Part shown: piece by piece, positions 1-8,742 of the stretch
Numbering within the stretch: position 1 is the stretch's first letter
How the letters are laid out: each line of letters opens with the position of its first letter
NCBI GenBank assembly: GCA_910577165.1
Contig: CAJTLX010000001.1
Location: forward strand, 124,001 to 188,000
DNA: 64,000 nt
From: an uncultured Lachnospiraceae bacterium
GTDB lineage: Bacteria > Bacillota > Clostridia > Lachnospirales > Lachnospiraceae
Direction of reading: 5' to 3'
Made by a program: the position numbers and the translations under genes
Notes under the pieces: model-generated
What the model was told of the DNA's origin: nothing
The model's database searches: none
What the model saw: the letters and a program-made list of their open reading frames with translations, nothing else

Positions 1-600
1 CTTGACCATCGGAATGGCAAGCACCTGCTCACAGAAATCCGCGTAGACATTTAACATCTGTTCGGTGCGCTCCTCAGCCTCCTTTGCCGTCGCGTGCGCG
101 GTATGCCCTTCCTGCCAGAGAAATTCCATTGTTCTAAGGAACGGTCTTGTCGTTTTCTCCCAGCGCACAACGGAACACCACTGATTATACACTTTTGGCA
201 AATCGCGGTAGGATTCAATAATGCGCGAATAGAAATCACAAAACAGAGTTTCCGAAGTCGGACGCACACAGAGACGCTCTGTAAGTTCTTCGCCCCCGCC
301 CTGAGTCACCCACGCAACTTCCGGCGCGAACCCCTCGACATGGTCTTTTTCTTTCTGCAAAAGGCTCTCCGGAATAAACATTGGCATATAGACATTTTCT
401 ACACCAACTTCCTTAAAGCGCGCATCGAGTTCCTTTTGGATCAATTCCCAGATTGCGTATCCTGCCGGGCGAAAGATCGTACAGCCCCGCACTCCGGAAT
501 AATCGACCAGTTCCGCTTTTTTGACCACATCCGTATACCACTGCGCAAAATCCTCCTCCATCGGTGTGATCGCTTCCACTAATTTCTTTTCGTCTGCCAT
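1..600 (-). CDS. proS: prolyl-tRNA synthetase, N-terminal 200 residues (runs off window)
   Basis: The gene encodes the class II synthetase that charges tRNA-Pro with proline in the cytoplasm. The product starts MADEKKLVEAITPMEEDFAQ and contains the ProRS stretches FRPAGYAIWELIQ and RPTSETLFCDFY (the TSE loop that binds substrate), followed by VVRWEKTTRPFLRTMEFLWQ, which belongs to the catalytic core. The start ATG at 598-600 is preceded by an AGGAGG site. The 3' part lies beyond position 1. Upstream are a proline-type T-box and a structured repeat, so expression should rise when uncharged tRNA-Pro accumulates. Identification is firm; only completeness is unknown. Confidence 0.96.
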   Translation of the reverse strand, partial: MADEKKLVEAITPMEEDFAQWYTDVVKKAELVDYSGVRGCTIFRPAGYAIWELIQKELDARFKEVGVENVYMPMFIPESLLQKEKDHVEGFAPEVAWVTQGGGEELTERLCVRPTSETLFCDFYSRIIESYRDLPKVYNQWCSVVRWEKTTRPFLRTMEFLWQEGHTAHATAKEAEERTEQMLNVYADFCEQVLAIPMVK

Positions 601-610
601 AATAGTCCTC

Positions 611-726
611 CTATTTTTAGTTCCGCAAGTATCCTTCCAGTACCTATAGCTCTGGAATAAGAATTCTGTTCGCCCTGCTCTCAGAATTCTTATTCAGGCA
701 CTGTCCGGATACTTGCTGTTTTTAGT
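611..726 (-). repeat. LR1 structured leader repeat, copy 1
   Basis: About 115 nt lie between the T-box terminator and the proS ribosome site. On the minus strand the ends pair perfectly (707-716 with 625-634, GCAAGTATCC/GGATACTTGC). Inside is a 14-bp hairpin with conserved loop AGAGCAGGGCGAA and then a short CCAG/CTGG hairpin, so the shape is a three-way junction. The edge motif TGCGGAACTAAAAAT occurs on both sides (near 612-628 and 727-744). Related copies lie at 11.0 kb and 55 kb. Function is unknown. Confidence 0.7.
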
Positions 727-744
727 TTTGATTTTTAGTTCCGC

Positions 745-1010
745 ACAAAAAAAGATCCCTTATATTGCTATAAGGGACCGGAAATTCGGCGGTGCCACCC
801 TAATTAACTATGATTCCCCAATCTGTCATCGCAGACAGGGATTATCCACAGTTCTCTCGATTTCCGTTAACGCCGGACTGCGCCCCATTTTCACAGGGAG
901 GCTCCAAGGCAGGTTCCGCGCTCGCCGCAGGGAAGCTCTCACCAAATGCCCCCTCTCTTTGCTGCCCGCTTTCACGTACTAATCCTTTTCTGCGCCAATG
1001 ATTTTTTAAA
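745..1010 (-). promoter_or_regulatory. T-box riboswitch, tRNA-Pro specific, with terminator
   Basis: Read on the minus strand, the stretch holds the conserved T-box core AGGGTGGCACCGC (789-801), Stem I elements (AGAGAG and GGTGAGAGC) and a specifier context GAA-CCT-GCC with the proline codon CCT at 911-913. It ends in a terminator hairpin GGTCCCTTAT...ATAAGGGATC followed by a run of U (747-779). Uncharged tRNA-Pro should pair with the CCT and the T-box bulge and favour the antiterminator, allowing proS transcription. Confidence 0.93.
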
Positions 1011-1072
1011 CCACAATGAAGTTTCTAAGCTTCACAGAAAATGAAAAGCTTATAACTTCCTGATAGCTATAG

Positions 1073-1101
1073 ATTGTAAAACAGCGCGTGAGTTTTGTCA
1101 A
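1073..1101 (-). promoter_or_regulatory. sigma-A promoter of the proS T-box transcript
   Basis: On the minus strand TTGACA (1096-1101) is separated by 17 bp from TACAAT (1073-1078). It sits just upstream of the T-box Stem I. Confidence 0.75.
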
Positions 1102-1109
1102 GAGATTTA

Positions 1110-1651
1110 TTAGTAAATAATCTCGTATTTGGGCATATCGCCTTCTACCTCACACTGAAATCCCTTTTCCGGAAGAACTACCCGATTGGTCACACCACTG
1201 CTTAAATAAATTATTCCTTCCCCGCTGTAAAAGGTCAGTTTCTTCAAATTATCCGGGTTCTTAATCGAAAATTTTTCAAGTGTACTTGGCAAAATCAATT
1301 CAGTAAGTCGCGGATAATTCAAATATAATTCTTTTATTACCGCACCCTCATTCAATTTTAAAACACAAAGATTTTGAAGGTACTCAATCCGTGAAATGAA
1401 CGAATTCTTTTCAATAAAGTTTTACTCTTAACCCTCCGGATTTTTGACAAATATAAATCATTCTGTCCGCTTAATTCGCGCACACTCTTTAATTTAAACT
1501 CCGTCAAAATATGATCTTTATTCAGATCCGCATACTCATATAAATATTGCCTAAACACTGCGTCCGGGAAATTTTTTACATTCAGTCCAATACTCCCCTG
1601 CAAAGCTTCCATCCAAGAGTCCTCCCGGACATTTAACACTGCCAAGCCCAC
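1110..1651 (-). pseudogene. leucine-rich-repeat protein remnant, frameshifted
   Basis: Two overlapping frames encode parts of one LRR/BspA-like cell-surface protein. The upstream frame reads NFPDAVFRQYLYEYADLNKD, a typical start of such LRR proteins, and then runs out as KIFVF-stop. Shifting frame near 1390-1410 restores IEYLQNLCVLKLNEG and the LRR-like stretch LTELILPSTLEKFSIKNPDN. No signal peptide is readable upstream, and the remnant abuts the next gene's 3' end. The likely history is loss of the 5' part plus a frameshift. A sequencing error could explain the frameshift but not the missing export signal. Confidence 0.6.
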
Positions 1652-1679
1652 AAAGCGCGTCTCGCAGTATATTATTCAC

Positions 1680-2756
1680 CTATTCCTCTTCCTCCCACGA
1701 AATTTTTCCCGCGCTGCGGTAATTTCTCTCCTGCTCCATAATTCCCCGGATCAATAATAGACCGATCGGACCTAAAAAAACTCCCGCGACTCCGAACAGC
1801 TTCACTCCCGCATAGATGGCAAGCATCATTGTTACCGGGCGAATGCCAAGTTTGCCGCCGAGAAGCTTCGGCTCCAGAACTTCGCGCAGCACCTGACAGA
1901 TCAAAAACATTAAAAGTAGGATAATCGCCTGTGCGTACGCGCTGGAAAACAGACACAAAAATGCCCAGGGCACCAAAATCAACCCGCTTCCAAGAACTGG
2001 AAATGCATCAAAGATGGCAATGGCGATACCAAGCAGTAGAGCATAGGGATTTTTCAACAGAAAAAACCCTGCGCAGAGTATCGCTGAGATCAATGCCAGA
2101 AGCAGAAGCTGAGTTTTCAGATAGGCCATTCCGCCGCCCTTTAAACTATTAAGCAATCCACCGAGATATCTTGATTCACTGAGTCTGCAATAATCTTCCC
2201 GATATTTTTCCATATCCTTTAAAACCATCAGCGTTGAGACAATCACAATCAATATTGTTCCGAGAATCGCCGCTGTACCCGCCGCAAATTTTAATGTTTT
2301 CGCAGTGAGTGCAGGCAAAATATCCGTCTGAACGCGCTCCATCAACACCTCCATCGCGGAGGACAATACCCCCATCACCGTGCCCTGCTTTAGTCTGAAA
2401 AGCCGATCACAGCCAAAACAGAGTCCACCCACCTGCTCAGTTAAATAATGTTCGTAGGTTTCAAAATTCTGAAAAAATGCGACAAGCTGTTTCATTAGCA
2501 TCTGTCCGATAGATGCCACAACAACAACAAGCAGACATAAGAAACCGAGAAGTACAAAAGATCCTGCCAAAAAAATCGGAAGGTGCAGTTTGCGATGCAA
2601 AAACCGGACAATCGGATACAATAAGATTGCAAATAAACCCGCAACGACAAAGGGCAAAACAAGCGGCAACAAAAAGCGAAACGCCAGATAAACCGCCCCT
2701 GCTGCCAGCAGAAAACATAAACTTGCCCTTATCTTTTCATCCTTTAAAAAGCCCAT
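1680..2756 (-). CDS. AI-2E family membrane permease (YtvI-like)
   Basis: This 358-residue integral membrane protein has hydrophobic segments throughout, and its C-terminal half carries the family-typical stretches DAFPVLGSGLILVPWA, LEPKLLGGKLGIRPVTMML and VAGVFLGPIGLLL. Members of PF01594 include Bacillus YtvI and the AI-2 exporter TqsA; substrates are rarely known, and some members export organic compounds or act in sodium/proton exchange. The start at 2756 (MGFLKDEK) was chosen because a GGGG site lies 8 nt upstream; an in-frame start 21 nt earlier has none. It is transcribed alone, downstream of a small hypothetical gene. Confidence 0.88.
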   Translation of the reverse strand: MGFLKDEKIRASLCFLLAAGAVYLAFRFLLPLVLPFVVAGLFAILLYPIVRFLHRKLHLPIFLAGSFVLLGFLCLLVVVVASIGQMLMKQLVAFFQNFETYEHYLTEQVGGLCFGCDRLFRLKQGTVMGVLSSAMEVLMERVQTDILPALTAKTLKFAAGTAAILGTILIVIVSTLMVLKDMEKYREDYCRLSESRYLGGLLNSLKGGGMAYLKTQLLLLALISAILCAGFFLLKNPYALLLGIAIAIFDAFPVLGSGLILVPWAFLCLFSSAYAQAIILLLMFLICQVLREVLEPKLLGGKLGIRPVTMMLAIYAGVKLFGVAGVFLGPIGLLLIRGIMEQERNYRSAGKISWEEEE

Positions 2757-2891
2757 ACTCGTTCCCCCATCCATCATCCATTTATTGTTCTGATTATCTG
2801 ATTTAGTATGAACTTTTTTTCTTTACTTATACGCGGTCAAAATTTCTTATCTATCTTATCTTCCTTTTCTATCCTAATTTTCCCCTTTATC

Positions 2892-3167
2892 TTATTTTTC
2901 AGAAACTTCCCCTTTTTTTCCCTCCATAATGGTATCCTCCGAAATTAGCTGGATACACAATCCCATACGCACCAAAACTTCCCCCTCATCCTCGCTTGTG
3001 CGCAGCACAGGAATCATTTCTTCCGCATAGGAATCCTGCAATTTCTCATTCATTCTCGAAAGCGGTGCCAGCACGCGCTCCATCGCTGCGCGTGTAATCA
3101 ATCCCCTTTTGTTCGCGCGATTTAATTCCTGCATTAAAATATATAATTTGTCCTTATCTTCCATCAT
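2892..3167 (-). CDS. small hypothetical protein, 91 residues
   Basis: The predicted product is charged and mostly helical, beginning MMEDKDKLYILMQELNRANK and ending in a Lys/Glu-rich tail. No known domain was recognised. A GGCGGGAAG sequence precedes two adjacent ATG codons, so the start could be 3167 or 3164. It is separated by about 130 bp from the downstream permease and lies divergent from the GH127 gene. It is probably soluble and cytoplasmic, since no signal or membrane segment is visible. Confidence 0.6.
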   Translation of the reverse strand: MMEDKDKLYILMQELNRANKRGLITRAAMERVLAPLSRMNEKLQDSYAEEMIPVLRTSEDEGEVLVRMGLCIQLISEDTIMEGKKGEVSEK

Positions 3168-3259
3168 CTTCCCGCCTTTTTTGTATTTTCTTATCTTTTA
3201 TTATACCAGAATTTACTGGACATAACAACCAAAATTCCCTAAATTTTGTCCGAAATTCC

Positions 3260-3288
3260 TTGCATTCTCTTCCTTTTCCCCTTATAAT
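3260..3288 (+). promoter_or_regulatory. sigma-A promoter of the GH127 gene
   Basis: TTGCAT (3260-3265) and TATAAT (3283-3288) are 17 bp apart, about 60 bp before the start codon. Confidence 0.65.
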
Positions 3289-3348
3289 GAAGCCAAGGCA
3301 TAAGCGGGTGAATAAAGAGCATATGCCAGGAAAGGAGCAAACAAATTT

Positions 3349-5430
3349 ATGGATACAAAAAGGTTTAGCGATCCGCTCTCTCTGCAACAGATTAAGGTAA
3401 CTGACAATTTTTGGAAAAAAGAGATGGAGCTTGTGCGCACCGAGGTTATTCCGTACCAGTGGGACGCGCTCAACGACAATGTTCCAGGAGCAGCACCAAG
3501 CTTTTGTATGAAAAATTACAAACTTGCGGCGGATTTAAACGCGCGCAAAAAATCAGATCCGTCTTATGAACAGCCCGTATGGACAACCTCAAATTTTGAA
3601 CTTGTCCCGGAGGATATGGATCACCTTGAGGAGCGTTTTTATGGATTTTTATTCCAGGATACCGATTTTACAAAATGGGTGGAGGCAGTAGCCTACTCCC
3701 TGACCCAGCATCCGGATGCCGCCTTAGAAAAACTTGCGGACGACGCGATCGATGTGGTCTGTGCCGCACAGCTTGACAACGGATATCTTGACACATTCTA
3801 TATTATTAACGATCAGAGCAAGATTTTTTCAAATCTGCGCGACAATCATGAACTGTACTGCTTCGGTCATCTGACTGAGGGCGCAGTGGCGTACTACGAG
3901 GCAACGGGCAAGGATAAGCTCCTAAAAACTGCCTGCCGCTATGCGGATTATATCGATTCCCGGTTCGGTTCCGGCGAGGACAAATGCAAGGGCTATCCGG
4001 GACATGAGATCGCAGAGATGGCACTGGTTCGTCTCTACCACGCAACCGGCGAGGAGCGTTACCTGAATTTAAGTCGTTTCTTTATTGATGAGCGCGGCAA
4101 GAAACCTTATTATTTTGATAGTGAAACCGATCACAAATTTACGCCAAAGCCGGGGGATACCTCACTGCGCCATTTCTATCATCAGGCACATTTGCCAGTG
4201 CGCGAACAGAACGAGGCAACCGGACACGCCGTGCGCGCGGTCTATCTGTATTCCGGCATGGCGGATATCGCCCGTCTGACCGAGGATGAGGGACTGCTTG
4301 CCGCCTGCAATACGCTCTGGGATAATATCGTAAATAAAAAAATGTATATTACCGGCGGCATTGGCTCGACCAACCACGGGGAGGCGTTCACCTATGCTTA
4401 CGACCTTCCAAACGATATGGCCTATGCGGAAACCTGCGCCTCGATCGGCATGGTATTTTTCGCGCGCCGAATGCTCCAGATAAAGCCTGATGCGCGCTAT
4501 GCCAATATTATGGAGCGCGAACTCTTCAACGGTGTGTTAAGCGGTATGGCACTTGACGGAAAAAGCTTTTTCTATGTCAACCCGCTTGAGGTACTGCCAA
4601 AGGCCTGCCGCGAGGATGCGCGCAAATTCCACGTAAAGCCAATCCGCCAGAAATGGTTTGGCTGCGCGTGCTGCCCGCCGAATATTGCAAGACTTTTAAG
4701 CTCCATCGCCGCCTATGCCTGCACGGAGAACGAGGATACCCTTTTTGTACATTTATATATGGGATGTGAACTGAAAAAAAAGATCGGAGAAAATAAAGTT
4801 TCCGTTCAGATTACTTCTGGCTTCCCATACCATGGAAATGCTGCGATCGAGATAAATTCTGACGTGCCGGTTCAGATGACACTCGCGCTGCGTCTGCCGG
4901 ACTGGGCAGAGAAATGCACAGTAAATGGGGTAACCTCGAAAAATGACGAAATAACGGATGCTATTCTCTCAGAGATTGCCGCTTCCACTGACGTTTCCTC
5001 CGCAAACATTTCGGATGGCTATCTGTACTTATCCGGCACCTGGTCAGGCAATCAGAAACTCAATCTCGATTTCCCGATGACTGTCCGCATTATGGCGGCA
5101 AATCCATCCGTCCGCGAAGATATCGGGAAAGTCGCCGTAACCTATGGACCAATGGTATATTGTCTGGAGGAAGCGGACAACGGGAATAATTTACATCTTC
5201 TGCGGCTTAACTGCGAGGATCCGGATTTTAAGATCACACCGGATGCCATCCTTGGCGCGCCGTCCATCACGGCAAAGGGATATCGCGAGGAAGGCGAAAA
5301 AGAGGGGGAGAATCTCTACCATGTTTATCAGGAGCCAAAGCTTACCAAATGCGAACTTACCTTCCTGCCATATTATATGTGGAATAACCGGGGCGAGGGC
5401 GAGATGAGCGTCTGGGTAAGAAAAATGTAA
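3349..5430 (+). CDS. GH127 beta-L-arabinofuranosidase
   Basis: The 693-residue enzyme belongs to GH127 (DUF1680), which releases beta-L-arabinofuranose, for instance from arabinosylated hydroxyproline-rich glycoprotein. The zinc/cysteine catalytic centre known from Bifidobacterium HypBA1 is present. Glu345 (NHGEAFT) matches the acid/base. Glu361 and Cys363 (AETCAS) with Cys441-Cys442 (GCACCPPN) match the zinc ligands, with Cys441 as nucleophile; the spacings agree with HypBA1 to within one residue. There is no signal peptide, so it acts in the cytoplasm on imported oligosaccharide. It is monocistronic, with its own promoter and a strong 3' hairpin. With the GH51 enzyme at 27.8 kb it points to arabinose scavenging. 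Confidence 0.92.
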   Translation: MDTKRFSDPLSLQQIKVTDNFWKKEMELVRTEVIPYQWDALNDNVPGAAPSFCMKNYKLAADLNARKKSDPSYEQPVWTTSNFELVPEDMDHLEERFYGFLFQDTDFTKWVEAVAYSLTQHPDAALEKLADDAIDVVCAAQLDNGYLDTFYIINDQSKIFSNLRDNHELYCFGHLTEGAVAYYEATGKDKLLKTACRYADYIDSRFGSGEDKCKGYPGHEIAEMALVRLYHATGEERYLNLSRFFIDERGKKPYYFDSETDHKFTPKPGDTSLRHFYHQAHLPVREQNEATGHAVRAVYLYSGMADIARLTEDEGLLAACNTLWDNIVNKKMYITGGIGSTNHGEAFTYAYDLPNDMAYAETCASIGMVFFARRMLQIKPDARYANIMERELFNGVLSGMALDGKSFFYVNPLEVLPKACREDARKFHVKPIRQKWFGCACCPPNIARLLSSIAAYACTENEDTLFVHLYMGCELKKKIGENKVSVQITSGFPYHGNAAIEINSDVPVQMTLALRLPDWAEKCTVNGVTSKNDEITDAILSEIAASTDVSSANISDGYLYLSGTWSGNQKLNLDFPMTVRIMAANPSVREDIGKVAVTYGPMVYCLEEADNGNNLHLLRLNCEDPDFKITPDAILGAPSITAKGYREEGEKEGENLYHVYQEPKLTKCELTFLPYYMWNNRGEGEMSVWVRKM

Positions 5431-5543
5431 TGTTAGGACATTTAAAAATGGAATAATCTAAAAAAGTTTGGATTTCATTCCAAAAACTATTGTTCAAGCC
5501 TTACTTTTTGGATTGATATCTAAAAAGTAAAATATACAAAATA

Positions 5544-5600
5544 AAATATGTCCCTTTCTAAACAGATGAACCTAAAAACTGTTTAGAAAGGGGCATATTT
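5544..5600. terminator. bidirectional hairpin between convergent genes
   Basis: Arms of about 21 nt (5544-5566 and 5579-5600) begin AAATATGTCCCTTT and pair almost perfectly around a short loop, with A/T runs on both sides. It lies between the converging GH127 gene and the secreted-protein gene. Confidence 0.8.
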
Positions 5601-5610
5601 TATTTCTTAA

Positions 5611-7056
5611 CTATTTAAAATTTTTATACAGTGAGGAAAGACTGACCTTACAGGTTTTCTCCGGAAAATCAAAAATCAGATAATTGCCGACCACATTGAT
5701 ATCAAGCAGATCCTTTCCCTGATCCGGTGCTGCAAAACGGACAAAGGAAACAAAACCATCCTGTGTCATATAGACATTTCCGGAATAATCCGAGATAAAG
5801 AATACCCCTTTTTCTGTATCCTGTGCAAGATAGGTAATCTGACTGTCATAAGATCCATATTCATCTCCCTCACAAATTGGTGCTACCTGTACAGTAACAT
5901 TCCCATCCTTTGTAACGGTAAAAGCGTTTGTATATCCATCTAAAATAGTTATATACTGGATCTCTCCCTTTTTTTCCGTGATATACATTCCGGACATCGC
6001 AATGTCCAGATACCCAAGTCGACTGGACACAGCGGAAAAACCAAGTTCCTTCCCTGCATAATCGTATGCACGAAACGAAACTAATCCCAGCTCATTTTCC
6101 GCATCTGCGGGATCAGGGATCACATTTCTTAATACCACGCCTTGATTTTTACTAGAACAAGTCCATGTCCACGCCTGATTTGCAAACAGATCAATCGGTT
6201 TGCTCCATGTTTTCAGATCCTTTGTCAGCAGCATTTTAGCACCTAACAGGGTATCGCCGATATAACTGGTATACATTAAATTCATCCCTGAACCGGATGC
6301 ACTTGCCTGTATCCTCACTCCTATATCCACACCTTCTGATTCTTCATACGAAAAAGGAAATTTTGCTGTGGCATTTTTCTTTTTCATTTTCGCTAATGTA
6401 CTTCCCGCATAATATATAAATTTATAGTTAGCTACCTCTTTCGGATCTTGCGACCAATAATCCTGTCTTACATACCAAATATATTGTGTTCCAATTTTTT
6501 CCAAATACGGTACATAATCTCCTGAATTTTCAATTGTCGGCATATCCCTTCGAACAAAGGTCTTCATATTCTTGCTTGCAAGAACAAACCAATAAGTGTT
6601 CTCCTCCGCATCCTGATAATAGCCAGTCAGAGTAAGCAGATCGCCGAAAAACTGAAAATCATATATCCAAAATGACATATCCTCAGAAAATCCCATTTTT
6701 TTCCGAATAATTTTATCCATATTCACTTTTTTAAAATTTTTCCCGTTATCCTCCGTGTAATACAGCCACAAAATTTCTTTAACATCTGTTTTTAACTGCG
6801 CAGTTATCTTTTCATTTCTCGCCGTGCTATCCACACTCTGGATCTTGCCGCTGTTTGCTTTTTCGGTGTACTTTACTGTAATTTCCTTTACCTCTGCATC
6901 CTTGACATTGACTCCCTTTGAAATATCATTCTCAATCTCCCAGCGGTAAATGCCATTTTCGTCCTTGCCGTCCGCCATTGCCTGTGCTGGTGCCATATTT
7001 CCAATGGCAAGCACCGCTGCCAAAAATCCGGCAACTAACTTGTGTTTCAATCTCAT
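5611..7056 (-). CDS. secreted protein of unknown function, 481 residues
   Basis: The N-terminus MRLKHKLVAGFLAAVLAIG is a signal peptide with probable cleavage after AQA. The mature part is rich in aromatic residues and repeated beta-strand-like stretches that alternate observation words (YIWYVRQ, MYITEKKGEIQY, GVFFISDYSGNVYM), suggesting a beta-propeller like those of sialidase or BNR-repeat proteins. No catalytic motif was recognised. The start at 7056 is preceded by GGAGGGAAAG; an ATG 12 nt upstream is in frame but less well placed. It is monocistronic, and its 3' end shares the hairpin with the GH127 gene. It likely acts outside the membrane. Confidence 0.7.
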   Translation of the reverse strand: MRLKHKLVAGFLAAVLAIGNMAPAQAMADGKDENGIYRWEIENDISKGVNVKDAEVKEITVKYTEKANSGKIQSVDSTARNEKITAQLKTDVKEILWLYYTEDNGKNFKKVNMDKIIRKKMGFSEDMSFWIYDFQFFGDLLTLTGYYQDAEENTYWFVLASKNMKTFVRRDMPTIENSGDYVPYLEKIGTQYIWYVRQDYWSQDPKEVANYKFIYYAGSTLAKMKKKNATAKFPFSYEESEGVDIGVRIQASASGSGMNLMYTSYIGDTLLGAKMLLTKDLKTWSKPIDLFANQAWTWTCSSKNQGVVLRNVIPDPADAENELGLVSFRAYDYAGKELGFSAVSSRLGYLDIAMSGMYITEKKGEIQYITILDGYTNAFTVTKDGNVTVQVAPICEGDEYGSYDSQITYLAQDTEKGVFFISDYSGNVYMTQDGFVSFVRFAAPDQGKDLLDINVVGNYLIFDFPEKTCKVSLSSLYKNFK

Positions 7057-7325
7057 CTTTCCCTCCATCCCGCGACTGTATTTTTAGAGTAAACAATCTC
7101 TTTTTTACTGTATTATTGCCGACAGATGCGCGGTTTCCTGCCACAATAAGCCAAAGCTTGTTTCCTCACTTATTATATCTCTGTTCATCTGTTTTGGGTA
7201 TGTAAATTTTAAAATTTGTTCTTTTGCTCTATAATGCACAAAGAAATAATGCAAAATTATTCTATAATACAATCATAGCTGTTTTTTACTCTGCAAAAAC
7301 CTTTATATTTTTAACTATTTCTTCC

Positions 7326-8090
7326 TTACATCCTTGCCATAACAAATGGCATTTTTGCTTCCACCGCCGCAGCGACAATCTCCTGTCCGGATACCACCTC
7401 GAAATCTTCCTCCGTTTTTCTCACGGTAACAATGCCTTCCGGATATAGCTTCTCCCGTTCGAAATCGATTTCGCCCATAGTTTCCCCAAGGCGTTTTGGC
7501 GAGAGCAAAAGTTTAACCTCCGGTGTTTTCTCCTTCGCAAGCTCCTTTTCATATGCCTCCTCCTGTGCAATCAAAAGTTTTGCGAGTACCTCCGGCGCGC
7601 AGTATGTACTGTCCAATACCAAATTGTAATTATTAAAATCAAAATAATTTAACCCATAAAGTTCTTTATATCTGATATTTTCTGTATCTGCCCGAAGACT
7701 TAACTGTCTCTTTGCCTCCTCCACAGAAGTATAAGTTTCCACATTGCCGCGATTGTCCGCATACACGCGCTTTGCCGCCACGGAAAGATTTACGGATAAA
7801 AACACCTTAAACGATTTTTCCACAAAATTCCAGGCAAGTCTTGAGTCAAATACAATTGGCTTGTCCGGGTTTTCCCTGGAAATCTTTGCGGTTGTATCAT
7901 CAATTAAATGATCATATTTGTGATCAGAACACATGAGTTGGTTCATCTCCAATACACTGATCCCCATTTCCTGCGCGATCGCACGCTGTACCTTGCCTGT
8001 CGAATAAATTTCCCTGCCATATTCATTTTCTAAAATTTTACAGATTGTTGATTTTCCACTCCCCAAATTTCCTGTCAATGTAATATGCAT
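7326..8090 (-). CDS. cytidylate-kinase-like NMP kinase with C-terminal extension
   Basis: The product (254 residues) starts MHITLTGNLGSGKST, a P-loop of the cytidylate kinase-like family, followed by GREIYSTGKVQRAIAQEMG and DSRLAW in the nucleotide-binding core. About 60 extra C-terminal residues (KLLLSPKRLGETMG to the end) do not belong to the kinase fold; the stretch EDFEVVSGQEIVAAAVEA recalls a ParB/Srx-type fold, but this is weak. The start at 8090 has GGAGGACTAGT immediately upstream. The true Cmk is usually encoded elsewhere with ispH or rpsA, so this is probably a paralogue with another substrate. Confidence 0.78.
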   Translation of the reverse strand: MHITLTGNLGSGKSTICKILENEYGREIYSTGKVQRAIAQEMGISVLEMNQLMCSDHKYDHLIDDTTAKISRENPDKPIVFDSRLAWNFVEKSFKVFLSVNLSVAAKRVYADNRGNVETYTSVEEAKRQLSLRADTENIRYKELYGLNYFDFNNYNLVLDSTYCAPEVLAKLLIAQEEAYEKELAKEKTPEVKLLLSPKRLGETMGEIDFEREKLYPEGIVTVRKTEEDFEVVSGQEIVAAAVEAKMPFVMARM

Positions 8091-8138
8091 ACTAGTCCTC
8101 CATTCTTGTAATCTTTTAATTTCCTGCATTATCCAAAA

Positions 8139-8651
8139 CTATCTAATATCTTTTGAAGGATCATCCAAAGAATCGGCAAGAACCAGATTCACTTTTCCAA
8201 TACTAGAACTCAAAGCTTTGGCAATTACTTCTACGTCAAAACCTAAGGAATGCATATTCCTAGCGTTTTTCTTAAACTCTTCCTCTATACCCTGTTCTAT
8301 CCCTTCCAAGTAGAGTGTTCTGTTGTCACTCATTAACTGAATATTATGCATAAGAAACCCCTTTCTCGCTTTCGCGTCATCCTTAACTAACTCTATCTTC
8401 TGCTCAATTTCAGAAACGAAACGATTACCGGTTACCGTTTTCCCTGCAACAAAATCAATAAAATCTTGTAACTCCTTATCATTCTCGGCAATCCCGTTGG
8501 CATTGATCACAACTCTGGTTAATTCATCACCAAAAGCAATTTTCTTATTCTCAGTGCAATAAGTTTCAAAGGTATATTTTGCTAACTCTGCGTTGAAAAA
8601 GTCAAACATACAGATGAAAATAACATAACTTTTAGGCAGATCATTAAACAC
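8139..8651 (-). pseudogene. Rpn-family PD-(D/E)XK nuclease/transposase remnant
   Basis: The 170-residue frame begins MFNDLPKSYVIFICMFDFFN, which in full-length Rpn/PDDEXK_2 proteins lies after the nuclease catalytic residues. The C-terminal helices (ELQDFIDFVAGKTVTGNRFV and RTLYLEGIEQGIEEEFKKNA) are intact. The N-terminal half with the D and ExK residues is absent, so the protein cannot be an active nuclease. These proteins are about 290-310 residues and spread as mobile genes. It sits 3' of the defence operon, where mobile debris is common. Confidence 0.7.
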
Positions 8652-8742
8652 TGCCCCATTTTATCCATCGGCAAAACTTTAAAGATAAACTACACCCTGT
8701 AATTACTATAGCACACTTTTCCTATAATTTCAATAAGTATTC

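Noticed and set aside
94..582. A 162-codon plus-strand frame at the window start
   Set aside because: It lies entirely antisense to proS, whose product is clearly conserved.
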